Part shown: positions 1 through 7,849 of the stretch, in pieces
Position numbering within the stretch: the first letter of the stretch is position 1
Layout: each line of letters opens with the position of its first letter
NCBI GenBank assembly: GCA_022447685.1
Contig: JAKVAO010000086.1
Coordinates: 1-9,272 of the forward strand
Origin: Candidatus Caenarcanales bacterium
GTDB taxonomy: Bacteria; Cyanobacteriota; Vampirovibrionia; LMEP-6097
DNA length: 9,272 nt
Reading direction: 5' to 3'
Position numbers and translations under genes: made by a program
Notes under the pieces: generated by a model
What the model saw: only the letters and a program-made list of their open reading frames with translations
The model's database searches: none
Told to the model about the DNA's origin: nothing

Positions 1-48
1 AATTTTAAATAGTTAATGGAAACTTTCACACCTTCTAAAAAAAAATTT

Positions 49-76
49 TTGGTTTAAATTTTCAGTCCACTATATT
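49..76 (+). promoter_or_regulatory. Weak candidate sigma-70-type promoter for the SNF2 gene
   Basis: TTGGTT at 49-54 and TATATT at 71-76 are separated by 16 bases. They match the -35 and -10 consensus at 3 and 5 of 6 positions. Transcription would start near 83 and leave a leader of about 64 bases before the ATG at 147. A second -10-like hexamer, TAGAAT at 95-100, has no good -35 partner. In DNA this AT-rich such matches arise easily by chance. The leader has only a weak purine stretch (AGAAG at 129-133, too far from the ATG to be a strong ribosome binding site). Confidence 0.25.
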
Positions 77-146
77 ACAAACAGGGAATTATTGTAGAAT
101 CTATCAAGTAAAAGTATCTTCAACTCATAGAAGAAAATTAAATATC

Positions 147-3100
147 ATGCCTATTACTAAATCACGTCGAAAAACTTATGGAAACACATGGTGGGGACGC
201 TCTTGGATTGAAGCATTGGAGCAAATTGATGATGCTAGGCTTAAGCGTGGAAAAACTTATGCAAATACAGGTAAGGTCTTGAATCTTGACGTCAGCGATA
301 ATGTGGTTGCAGCAAGAGTTTCTGGTAAATATTCTCCTTATTATGAAACTAAAATGACTTTACAAAAATTTAACCCAGACCAGATAGCTTTATTAAAAAA
401 ACTTATCCAAGATAATCCAAGCCTCTCATCGGAACTATCTTTAGGCAAATTACCAGAAAGTTTATTGGATTTTTGTGCTGAGTATAATATAGATCTACTT
501 CCAAAACAATGGTCTGACATTAAATCTAGTTGCACATGTTTTGATTGGGCTAATCCTTGTAAACATCTTGCTGCAACTTATTATATGCTTGCAAATGAGA
601 TAGATAAAGACCCCTTACTTCTATTAAAATTACGAGGACTTAAAGATGAACTTTTTGTCAAAAAAATTACTGAGAGTCAAATTCTCTTCAAAAGATTAGA
701 TGACTTAGAAGATGATTTTATGCAAGAGAAACCTGTGTTAAAGGAAGAGCAAGCTTCTTTTGATCAAGATAGAAATATTAATTTATTTGTACCACGCTTC
801 AATATGGCAAAATTACTTTCTCTACTTGAAGATAATCCCTCATTTCATTCTAGTAGTAACTTTAAAGATACGCTAGAAAATATATATAAAGTTGCTATGA
901 GTAATGCATATAATCTTTTTCCTGAGGAGTTTGACGCGAAGTCTAAATTATCTTCGAGTCAATTTGACTTTTCTTTTCATAAAGAAGCCAAGACTTACAT
1001 AGATGCTTTTAAATTTTCAGTTGATGATTCAGGTCAAGAAGAGACCATAGAGAATTTAAAGAATTCTTTGGTGATTGATTTTAATAAGAGTACTTCCAGT
1101 TTTTCTTTTTATAGATCGCTATTACAACTTGCTGTTGAATCTATTAAAGCTGGGGTTTTTGTTCCAGAAATAATTTTCATAGATGAAAAGTCTTTTTCTA
1201 TAAGATACACAGTACTTTCAAATCAAAAACAGGTCAAATCAATTTTACACAATCTAAATCAAATCTATAAAATTCCAACGACTTCGATTAAAGAACAGGT
1301 ATCTTTTTTTGTTACTTACTTTATCCATAAAATTTTCAAGAGAGAAAATAAGCAGAATTTAGATAAGTTAAGTAGAGTTTTTATTACTAAGGAAATATTT
1401 ACTCCTGCAAGCTTTGAGGATAATAATTTAGCTAAAAGTTTAAGTAATTGGCTTCTTAAATTACACCTAGAAAAAGAATCAATTAGACCAATGCTGCGCA
1501 TCGAGAATACGGACCAAGATCTATTTTCAATTTATATTGATGTCATAAATAATCAAGAGAGTTTAGGGAAAATATTTGCATATAAAGAAATTTTCAAATC
1601 AAAAACTAAAAAAATATTTTCTCAAGATAAAGAAAAAGTTGCTTTGAATATTAATAAGCAACTCTCTATTCTAGGTGAAGAGGTTCCAGAGATAAGTCAA
1701 ATTATTAATTCAAAAGGTAAAGACCCTGCACAAATAGACTTAACTAGGCTTGGGCAGATTTTGGAAAATTCTATTGCTGTTTTAGATATTCTAGGGATAC
1801 AAATCATTTTACCTAAAGAGCTTAGAGATTTGGTGAAACCTAAAATTAAAGTCAAAGCTAGAACTAAACAAAGTAATACAGGATCTTTAGAGCTTGAAGA
1901 TTTGTTAGACTTTTCTTATGAAATTGCTATTGGTGACAAATCGATAAGTGCAAAAGAGTTTAATAAACTCGTAAAAAATGCAGATGGCTTGGTTAAATAC
2001 AAAGATCAATATCTCTTTTTGAAACCGGAGCAGGCTAAAGCAATTCTTAATCAACTAGATAAGCCACTACCGAATGTGAGTAATTCTATGGAAGCATTAT
2101 TTGTAGGGCTTGCTGGTGAAATTAATGGTCTTCAATTTGAGGTTGATAAAAGTTTTGATAAGTTCGTTAAAAAACTTACTAAGCTAGAAACTGTTAGAGT
2201 CCCCAGTACTCTTAATGCTACTTTAAGACCATACCAGGAAAGAGGTTTTAAATGGTTATATTCAAATGCTAAAAAAGGATTAGGCTCCTGTATCGCTGAT
2301 GATATGGGGCTTGGTAAGACTATTCAAGTTATAACTTTATTGCTTAAGTCAAGTAAGAGAACTAAAGATTTTAAATCTTCTCTGGTCATTTGTCCTACTA
2401 CTCTAATTGGTAACTGGGCTAAAGAATGTGAAAAATTTGCTCCCAAGCTCAAGCTCAATATTTATCACGGCTCTAAAAGGAAGCTTCAAGCAAATGATAT
2501 TGATTTAGTGCTTACTTCTTATGGGACTTTAAGGCGTGATTTTAAGAAGTTTGAAGAAAAAGATTGGAATTTTCTTATTATAGATGAAGCACAAAATATT
2601 AAAAATACAAATACTAAACAAACCAAAGCTATAAAAGCATTAAAAGCTAATAACCGTATAGCGATGACTGGTACGCCAGTTGAAAATAGGCTTTCTGAAT
2701 TATGGAGTGTTTTTGATTTTATTAATAAAGGTTACCTGAAATCTGAAGCTGACTTTAATGATATATTCTCAACTCCTATTGAGCGATACCGAGACGAAGA
2801 AAAGATAGAAACTCTTCAAAAAGTAACAAGTCCTTTTATGCTAAGAAGGCTAAAAACTGATAAAGAAATTATTTCTGACCTTCCTGAAAAAATAACTCAA
2901 GATGAGTATTGTTATCTAAGTAAAGAGCAAGCCGCAATTTATCAAAATATAGTTAAAGATGCTATGTCTAATTTGGATGATACTGAAGGTATAGAGCGGA
3001 AAGGACTTATATTCAAATTAATCACAGCTCTAAAGCAGATATCTAATCACCCAGCAAACTTTTCGAAACAAGCTAATATTGCTTCTAAGGAATCTGGTAA

Positions 3101-3617
3101 ATCTCAAAGATTGATCTCATTACTTGAAAATATTATTGATACTGATGAAAAAGCGTTGATATTTACTCAATACACTGAAATGGGTAATATCCTTGTGCAA
3201 ATGATTGAAGAAGAATTAGGTGAAAAAGCTTTATTCTTTCATGGTAAAGTTTCTCGTAAAAAACGAGATCAAATGGTTGAAGATTTTCAGAATCAATCAA
3301 ATTCTAAAATTATGATTATTTCCCTTAAAGCTGGAGGTACAGGATTAAATTTAACAAAAGCAAATCACGTTATTCATTATGATTTATGGTGGAACCCTGC
3401 TGTTGAGAATCAAGCTACAGATAGAGCTTTTAGAATAGGACAGAATAAAAATGTTATGGTTCATCGATTAGTAACTTTAGGTACTTTTGAAGAAAAAATT
3501 AATGAAATAATCAAATCAAAACAAGAATTAGCTAATCTTACAGTTTCTGTCGGAGAGAAATGGATTACAGAAATGTCTAACCAAGATCTTAAAGAAATTT
3601 TTTCTTTAACTAAGTAA
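147..3617 (+). CDS. SWIM zinc finger-SNF2 family helicase fusion protein
   Basis: A 1156-residue cytoplasmic ATP-dependent DNA translocase of the bacterial SNF2/RapA-like type. Residues 1-170 form a SWIM module: a YGNTWWGRSWIEALE opening, then the zinc ligands C129, C131, C138 and H140 (pattern CxCx6CxH), a likely nucleic-acid or protein-binding finger. Residues 220-520 are poorly conserved and I recognise no domain there. Residues 520-660 resemble the bacterial SNF2-associated region (DUF3670-like), including the LLDFSYEIAIG segment. The motor follows with all motifs intact: motif I DDMGLGKT (718-725, K724), motif II DEAQ (813-816), motif III AMTGTPVENR (from 839), motif V GGTG (1063-1066) and motif VI QATDRAFRIGQ with R1093 and R1096. 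The ATG at 147 puts the SWIM opening right at the N terminus, as the family expects. In many bacteria the SWIM protein and the helicase are separate neighbouring genes; here they are one chain. The remote substrate is unknown; repair, transcription recycling or defence are all possible. Its 3' end overlaps recD2. Confidence 0.95.
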   Translation: MPITKSRRKTYGNTWWGRSWIEALEQIDDARLKRGKTYANTGKVLNLDVSDNVVAARVSGKYSPYYETKMTLQKFNPDQIALLKKLIQDNPSLSSELSLGKLPESLLDFCAEYNIDLLPKQWSDIKSSCTCFDWANPCKHLAATYYMLANEIDKDPLLLLKLRGLKDELFVKKITESQILFKRLDDLEDDFMQEKPVLKEEQASFDQDRNINLFVPRFNMAKLLSLLEDNPSFHSSSNFKDTLENIYKVAMSNAYNLFPEEFDAKSKLSSSQFDFSFHKEAKTYIDAFKFSVDDSGQEETIENLKNSLVIDFNKSTSSFSFYRSLLQLAVESIKAGVFVPEIIFIDEKSFSIRYTVLSNQKQVKSILHNLNQIYKIPTTSIKEQVSFFVTYFIHKIFKRENKQNLDKLSRVFITKEIFTPASFEDNNLAKSLSNWLLKLHLEKESIRPMLRIENTDQDLFSIYIDVINNQESLGKIFAYKEIFKSKTKKIFSQDKEKVALNINKQLSILGEEVPEISQIINSKGKDPAQIDLTRLGQILENSIAVLDILGIQIILPKELRDLVKPKIKVKARTKQSNTGSLELEDLLDFSYEIAIGDKSISAKEFNKLVKNADGLVKYKDQYLFLKPEQAKAILNQLDKPLPNVSNSMEALFVGLAGEINGLQFEVDKSFDKFVKKLTKLETVRVPSTLNATLRPYQERGFKWLYSNAKKGLGSCIADDMGLGKTIQVITLLLKSSKRTKDFKSSLVICPTTLIGNWAKECEKFAPKLKLNIYHGSKRKLQANDIDLVLTSYGTLRRDFKKFEEKDWNFLIIDEAQNIKNTNTKQTKAIKALKANNRIAMTGTPVENRLSELWSVFDFINKGYLKSEADFNDIFSTPIERYRDEEKIETLQKVTSPFMLRRLKTDKEIISDLPEKITQDEYCYLSKEQAAIYQNIVKDAMSNLDDTEGIERKGLIFKLITALKQISNHPANFSKQANIASKESGKSQRLISLLENIIDTDEKALIFTQYTEMGNILVQMIEEELGEKALFFHGKVSRKKRDQMVEDFQNQSNSKIMIISLKAGGTGLNLTKANHVIHYDLWWNPAVENQATDRAFRIGQNKNVMVHRLVTLGTFEEKINEIIKSKQELANLTVSVGEKWITEMSNQDLKEIFSLTK

Positions 3618-5759
3618 CCACTCTCTAAGTTTTGATAACCTTTGCATACTAGTGTTGTCTCTAACAGCCATGCCAAGTGCTTTTTTTTGACCTATAATTA
3701 CTAATAGTTTTTTTGCTCTTGTTATACCTGTATAAATAAGGTTTCTCTTAAGCATTATGTAATGCTTCATACAGAGTGGCATTACAACTGCTGGGAATTC
3801 TGAGCCTTGAGATTTATGTATAGTAGTAGCATAGGCAATTGTTAATTGATCAAGATCACTAAATTCATAAGTAACTTCTCTTTCATCAAAAAGAGCTGTA
3901 AGTTCTTGATCTTCAATGTTGACTTTGCTGATAAAGCCAATATCACCATTATAGACTTCTTTATCGTAGTTGTTTGAAGTTTGCATAACTTTATCTCCAA
4001 CTGAATATTTTTGACCATACTTTTCAATAAATTCTGTATTTGAATTTAAAAGTGTTTGGAGTTCAACATTAAAAGCTCTTACTCCCATCGCTCCACGTTG
4101 CATGGGGCAAAGTACCTGAATATCCTTGATGGGATCTAATTTAAAACGTTTAGGAATTCTATCTTTTACTACTTTTTTAACTTTTTCAATTAAATCATCT
4201 GCAGGTTCAGCTTCAATAAAATAAAAATCACTTATATTAGAATCTTTTTCTAGACTTAAATTAGGGACTTTGCCTTGATTAATTAAATGAGCATTACTTA
4301 TAATTTTACTTTTAGCTGCTTGCCTGAAAATTTCTGTGAGTTTAATTATAGGGACTGAGTCTGAGTTGATTATATCTTTTAAAACTTGCCCAGCACCGAC
4401 TGAAGGTAGTTGATCAACATCACCTACAATGATTAAGGCAGCTCTATTTGGAATAGCTTTTAAAAGAGATTGCATTAAAGAAACATCTATCATAGAACTT
4501 TCATCTACTACAACCAAGTCACAATCAAGAGGCTTTTCTTCATTAAAATTAAAGCCATAAAATGAAGGATTGAAATCGAGTAATCTATGAATGGTAACGG
4601 CTTCTTGTGAAGTAGTCTCAGAAAGTCTTTTTGCAGCTCTTCCAGTGGGGGCACAAAGTTTAATTTTCACTTCTTTAGCTTTAAGTATAGTCAAGATAGA
4701 TTTTACTAAGGTTGTTTTTCCTGTACCTGGACCACCTGTGATGACAGTGACTTTGTTCTTTAGTGCTGTTTTTATGGCTTCTTTTTGCTTATCTGCTAGA
4801 TTTATTTTTAACTTTTCTTCAATCCAAGGCAAAGCTTTTACTACTTCAATATCTTTCCAAGGTTTAGAACCTGAATTGAGAATTTTAATTTTACTTGCAA
4901 TATTTTTTTCATAGTTATAAAAAGCAGCTAAAAAAATAGCTTTTTCATTATTAATGGTGTCTGTAATTAAATCTCCAGCTGCAAGTTCAGCTTGAATTGC
5001 TTTTTTAATTATAGTACTATCAAGATCTAATAACTTAGCAGCGGATTCTTCTAATGTTTCAAACAAAAGTCCACAATTGCCATCAGTAGTGGCTTCTATC
5101 AAAGTATGGTTTACACCAGCTCTTGCTCTAATTGATGAATCTGAAGCTATACCAAGATTCTGAGCTATTAGGTCTGCTGAAATAAAGCCTATACCTCTTA
5201 TATCTCTAGCTAACTTATATGGATTTTCCTTAACTATCTCAATGGCTTGATCTCCATAGGTCTTGTATATTTTAGTCGCTCTTGAAGTACCAACACCGTG
5301 AGATTGAAGAAAGACCATAATTTCTCTTACTTTTCTCTGTTCAATCCAATCTTTTGTTATTTTTTTTGCCCTAACCTGTCCGATTCCCTCAGCTTCGATT
5401 AGTCTTCCTGGTTCATCCTCTATAATAGTAAAAACCTCATCACCAAAAGCTTCCACTAATCTTTTTGCGTAATATGGTCCAATTCCTTTAATTAAACCAG
5501 AGCCCAAATATTTCTCTATTCCTTCTAGAGTGTGCGGTCTATGAACATCTAGTGAATTCGCTTTAAATTGGAGTCCATGCTCACGGTTGTTTACCCAAAA
5601 TCCACTTGCACTAATATGCTCTCCAACACTTATGGCAGCAAGATTTCCAACCAAAGTTACTAATTCTTTGTGTCCTTTAGCTTTGATGCGTAATACACAG
5701 AATCCGTTCTCTTCACTATGGTAAGTTATTCTTTCTACTAGTCCTGAGAGTGTTTCCAT
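3606..5759 (-). CDS. recD2: RecD2 (RecD-like) 5'-3' DNA helicase
   Basis: A 717-residue superfamily 1B helicase, close to the usual RecD2 length. RecD2 unwinds DNA 5' to 3' and acts in repair and fork maintenance outside a RecBCD complex. Residues 1-75 form the small OB-like N-terminal domain. Residues 80-200 carry the helix-hairpin-helix repeats, seen as GSGLIKGIGPYYAKRLVEAFG, EGIGQVRAKKI, HGVGTSRATKIYKTYG and IRGIGFISADLIA. The motor is complete: Walker A GGPGTGKT (342-349, K348), motif II VVVDESS (D419, E420), motif III GDVDQLPSVGAG (446-457, with Q450), motif V TIHKSQGSEF (646-655) and motif VI YTGITRAKK (R681). It is the last gene of the minus-strand operon. It starts 11 bases after the trigger-factor-like gene and has the clearest ribosome binding site of the locus. 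Its stop codon lies inside the end of the SNF2 gene. The long N-terminal region separates it from the RecD subunit of RecBCD. Confidence 0.96.
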   Translation of the reverse strand: METLSGLVERITYHSEENGFCVLRIKAKGHKELVTLVGNLAAISVGEHISASGFWVNNREHGLQFKANSLDVHRPHTLEGIEKYLGSGLIKGIGPYYAKRLVEAFGDEVFTIIEDEPGRLIEAEGIGQVRAKKITKDWIEQRKVREIMVFLQSHGVGTSRATKIYKTYGDQAIEIVKENPYKLARDIRGIGFISADLIAQNLGIASDSSIRARAGVNHTLIEATTDGNCGLLFETLEESAAKLLDLDSTIIKKAIQAELAAGDLITDTINNEKAIFLAAFYNYEKNIASKIKILNSGSKPWKDIEVVKALPWIEEKLKINLADKQKEAIKTALKNKVTVITGGPGTGKTTLVKSILTILKAKEVKIKLCAPTGRAAKRLSETTSQEAVTIHRLLDFNPSFYGFNFNEEKPLDCDLVVVDESSMIDVSLMQSLLKAIPNRAALIIVGDVDQLPSVGAGQVLKDIINSDSVPIIKLTEIFRQAAKSKIISNAHLINQGKVPNLSLEKDSNISDFYFIEAEPADDLIEKVKKVVKDRIPKRFKLDPIKDIQVLCPMQRGAMGVRAFNVELQTLLNSNTEFIEKYGQKYSVGDKVMQTSNNYDKEVYNGDIGFISKVNIEDQELTALFDEREVTYEFSDLDQLTIAYATTIHKSQGSEFPAVVMPLCMKHYIMLKRNLIYTGITRAKKLLVIIGQKKALGMAVRDNTSMQRLSKLREWLLS

Positions 5760-5764
5760 GTTTT

Positions 5765-5770
5765 ATCCTT
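5765..5770 (-). promoter_or_regulatory. Shine-Dalgarno site of recD2
   Basis: On the minus strand AAGGAT lies five bases before the recD2 ATG at 5759-5757, inside the 11-base gap after the TAA of the upstream gene. It is the best ribosome binding site in the window and fixes the recD2 start. Confidence 0.8.
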
Positions 5771-7003
5771 TTAAAAAATACTGTTAAGTAAGGCTTCATC
5801 ATTTACTTTTTGAGGTTTAACTGAAATAAGCTTTTCGAGATTAAGCTCTAGCCACTCATGACATTTTTCTTCATGAAGTCTTGTCATTTTTTCTTGAAAC
5901 TCATATTGAGGCATACTATCCTCACCACTTCGCTCGAAGATAATATTTTCCAAACTTTCTTTTTTCATTATCAAGCCTTCAGTAGCAAAAATTCGTGATA
6001 CTAAGATATCTTCAAGAATATTTTTGATAGCATAGCTTTCAGCGTTGAATATCGTGTCTCTTACAAATTGATCATTTTTATCGGTGATTTCATCTTGGTA
6101 TCTTTTAGTAGAAATCATATTTTCAGTAATTTCAAAACCCATATTTTCAGCAACTTTCTTTAAATATTGCTTCTTCAACTCTCGTTTATAAATATTTTTT
6201 TCGTAAAAATTTTGTCTTTTTTGAGCTTCAGTTATAATTTCGTTTATATTTTTATAACCAGCTTTTTGAGCCATTTCATCTGTGTAAGGTGGTTCTGGAT
6301 AAATATTTTTATAAACTTCCTGAACTGTAATTTTGTATAGTATCTGTTTATAGTCAGCAAAATCTTCTATAAACCAATCTTCATGGAGATCATCAACTTT
6401 AAACTCAACTTCAAAACTATCTCCTGTTTTATGGCCATTGAATTCTTTAAAAACTGGTTCAGGGAGGCTTCCAGATTCAAGAAAATTATGGAAGGTTTCT
6501 GAAAACTCTTCTATTTCTTTCCCTGTATCTTTATCAAATACAGTAATCTCAGCTTTAATTTTATTTGGAGCTTTTATCATTTCATCACAAGGATGGTATT
6601 CAGTTAATTTATAGAGTGAATCTTGAATTCTCATGTCTAGATCTTCATCTTTATCAAATTCTGGAACTTTAAGTTCAAGCTCAAAGTCTCTATAATGTTC
6701 TTTTTCAAGTGCTTTCTCTATAAAGGCAATACATTCAAAAGATATAGGATGACCTTTACCTTCAGCTTTAAAGTTTTTAATTCTATAAAAATCTGGAATG
6801 AACTTACAGTTCAGTCTTCTAGAAGCTTCTTCAAGCCATTCATCCATAAACTCAGTCTCAAGTCCAATCTCTATCAAGTCTTGTCCTAAGTCAAAATCAA
6901 ACTTTTTTATAATTTGCTTAATGTATCTTTTAGCACGAGAATTTGGCAGTTCAATTGAAAATATAATCTCATTATTATTTTGCTCAAGAATATTGATTAA
7001 CAT
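5771..7003 (-). CDS. Divergent trigger-factor-like chaperone lacking the ribosome-binding signature
   Basis: A 410-residue acidic cytoplasmic protein whose layout fits trigger factor (about 430 residues in E. coli). Residues 1-115 correspond to the N-terminal domain, ending in a FELELKVPEF strand equivalent to the FTYSVEFEVYPEV region. Residues about 146-236 correspond to the FKBP-like insert: NKIKAEITVFDKDTGKEIEE, then LPEPVFKEFNGHKTGDSFEVE (split here for length; the second block spans 180-200), where the GHKxGDxFEV core parallels trigger factor GHKAGEEFTI. Residues 237-410 are the helical C-terminal arms, opening with PPYTDEMAQKAGYKNINEI. The helix-loop-helix that should carry the GFRxGxxP ribosome-docking motif reads KKFDFDLGQDLIEIGLETEF at 33-52; it is shorter and has no such motif. 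It may therefore be a specialised paralogue rather than the housekeeping ribosome-bound chaperone. The ATG at 7001-7003 lies inside the previous gene (20-base overlap), so translational coupling is likely. Assignment rests on remembered alignment only. Confidence 0.72.
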   Translation of the reverse strand: MLINILEQNNNEIIFSIELPNSRAKRYIKQIIKKFDFDLGQDLIEIGLETEFMDEWLEEASRRLNCKFIPDFYRIKNFKAEGKGHPISFECIAFIEKALEKEHYRDFELELKVPEFDKDEDLDMRIQDSLYKLTEYHPCDEMIKAPNKIKAEITVFDKDTGKEIEEFSETFHNFLESGSLPEPVFKEFNGHKTGDSFEVEFKVDDLHEDWFIEDFADYKQILYKITVQEVYKNIYPEPPYTDEMAQKAGYKNINEIITEAQKRQNFYEKNIYKRELKKQYLKKVAENMGFEITENMISTKRYQDEITDKNDQFVRDTIFNAESYAIKNILEDILVSRIFATEGLIMKKESLENIIFERSGEDSMPQYEFQEKMTRLHEEKCHEWLELNLEKLISVKPQKVNDEALLNSIF

Positions 7004-7838
7004 TAGATTTTATTCTATCAAAAGAAGAAGTCATTTCACGAAGCTGTTTCAAAGATACTGATCTATGACAATCTTTAGGCTTGCTTGTATGAAATTCTTT
7101 AATACATTTATTAAGCTTAATTGAGAGATTCGCCTCTCCTTTTAAAAGTTTTAATAATATTTGCTGTTGCTCTTCTTTAGGTATTTGATTTATTAATGAA
7201 AGTAATTCTTTATCTGAGATATTGTCAAACTCGGCTTTCTCTGGATTTAATTTTACTGAAGCCAAAATTAAAGATTTATCTAATTTGAATAATTCAATCA
7301 ATGTATCCTGTGCTAAGGTCAGCTCACTAAGACCATTCGGGACAGGGGGAGTTACAGTGTCCAGATCAATATCTGCGATTTCACTTAGAATAAGCCAGGC
7401 TATATAAAGTGAACGATAGTCACCATCAAGTATCTCAGCGCGTAAACCTAATAGTAAAGAGAGCCAACCTTCATCCTCAACCCAGTCTTCCCAAGCTTCC
7501 TCTTTATAATAATCAATATCTAAGACTATAAAGCTACCCATTACTTTAATTTCTAAATGGTTGTCTAATACGTAATCTTCTAAAGATTCTGGGTCGACTA
7601 ACTCTAGTGGCAGTTTAAACATCAAACGCTTTCCCCAGTTGGATAAGTAGAAAAAAGCGTCATAGTATTTTGTTAAAAGAGATTCTGGTTTAACAGGCAA
7701 ATCTTTGTAGTTGTATGTGAAAACAGCAGTTCTTGATGTTAACTGTACTCTACTTGATATTTTGGCTATTTGCTTTTGCTCACTAGGAGTTAAAGCTTTA
7801 TCTATTGCTTGAAATTCATAGTATTGATATTCAGACAT
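6984..7838 (-). CDS. Conserved protein of unknown function, SWIM/SNF2-associated family
   Basis: A 284-residue soluble protein with no signal peptide or convincing membrane segment. It opens with MSEYQYYEFQAIDKALTPSE. Residues 55-80 read LLTKYYDAFFYLSNWGKRLMFKLPLEL (described here by its key residues Y58, Y59, F62, N67, W68, G69 and P77). A very acidic segment follows at 112-124 (KEEAWEDWVEDEG), then a helical half with PPVPNGLSELT near 164-174. I recall this YYEFxAID / DAFxYxxNWG / LP pattern from conserved proteins encoded beside SWIM zinc finger and SNF2 helicase genes in several phyla; their biochemical role is not known to me. The reading frame can be extended to a TTG at 7857-7859, but that would overlap the preceding stop and adds seven residues outside the family core, so the ATG at 7836-7838 is preferred. 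It lies 11 bases after the upstream gene and overlaps the trigger-factor-like gene by 20 bases. Confidence 0.85.
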   Translation of the reverse strand: MSEYQYYEFQAIDKALTPSEQKQIAKISSRVQLTSRTAVFTYNYKDLPVKPESLLTKYYDAFFYLSNWGKRLMFKLPLELVDPESLEDYVLDNHLEIKVMGSFIVLDIDYYKEEAWEDWVEDEGWLSLLLGLRAEILDGDYRSLYIAWLILSEIADIDLDTVTPPVPNGLSELTLAQDTLIELFKLDKSLILASVKLNPEKAEFDNISDKELLSLINQIPKEEQQQILLKLLKGEANLSIKLNKCIKEFHTSKPKDCHRSVSLKQLREMTSSFDRIKSNVNQYS

Positions 7839-7849
7839 TTTAATTTTAC

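Noticed and set aside
36..60. A/T-run palindromes upstream of the SNF2 gene as a terminator of a previous gene
   Set aside because: Only A-T pairs are available and no GC-containing stem forms; such runs are expected in this base composition.
3544..3573. Inverted repeat TTTCTGT / ACAGAAA near the SNF2 3' end
   Set aside because: Seven perfect pairs but a 16-base loop and no T-run on either strand; it lies wholly within coding sequence.
3681..3688. Run of eight T on the plus strand, 64 bases after the SNF2 stop, as a terminator
   Set aside because: No stable hairpin lies directly before it, and the run encodes Lys codons within recD2.
4591..4914. Plus-strand 107-codon open frame inside recD2
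   Set aside because: It is antisense to the Walker A region of an intact recD2 and has no recognisable motif or ribosome site.
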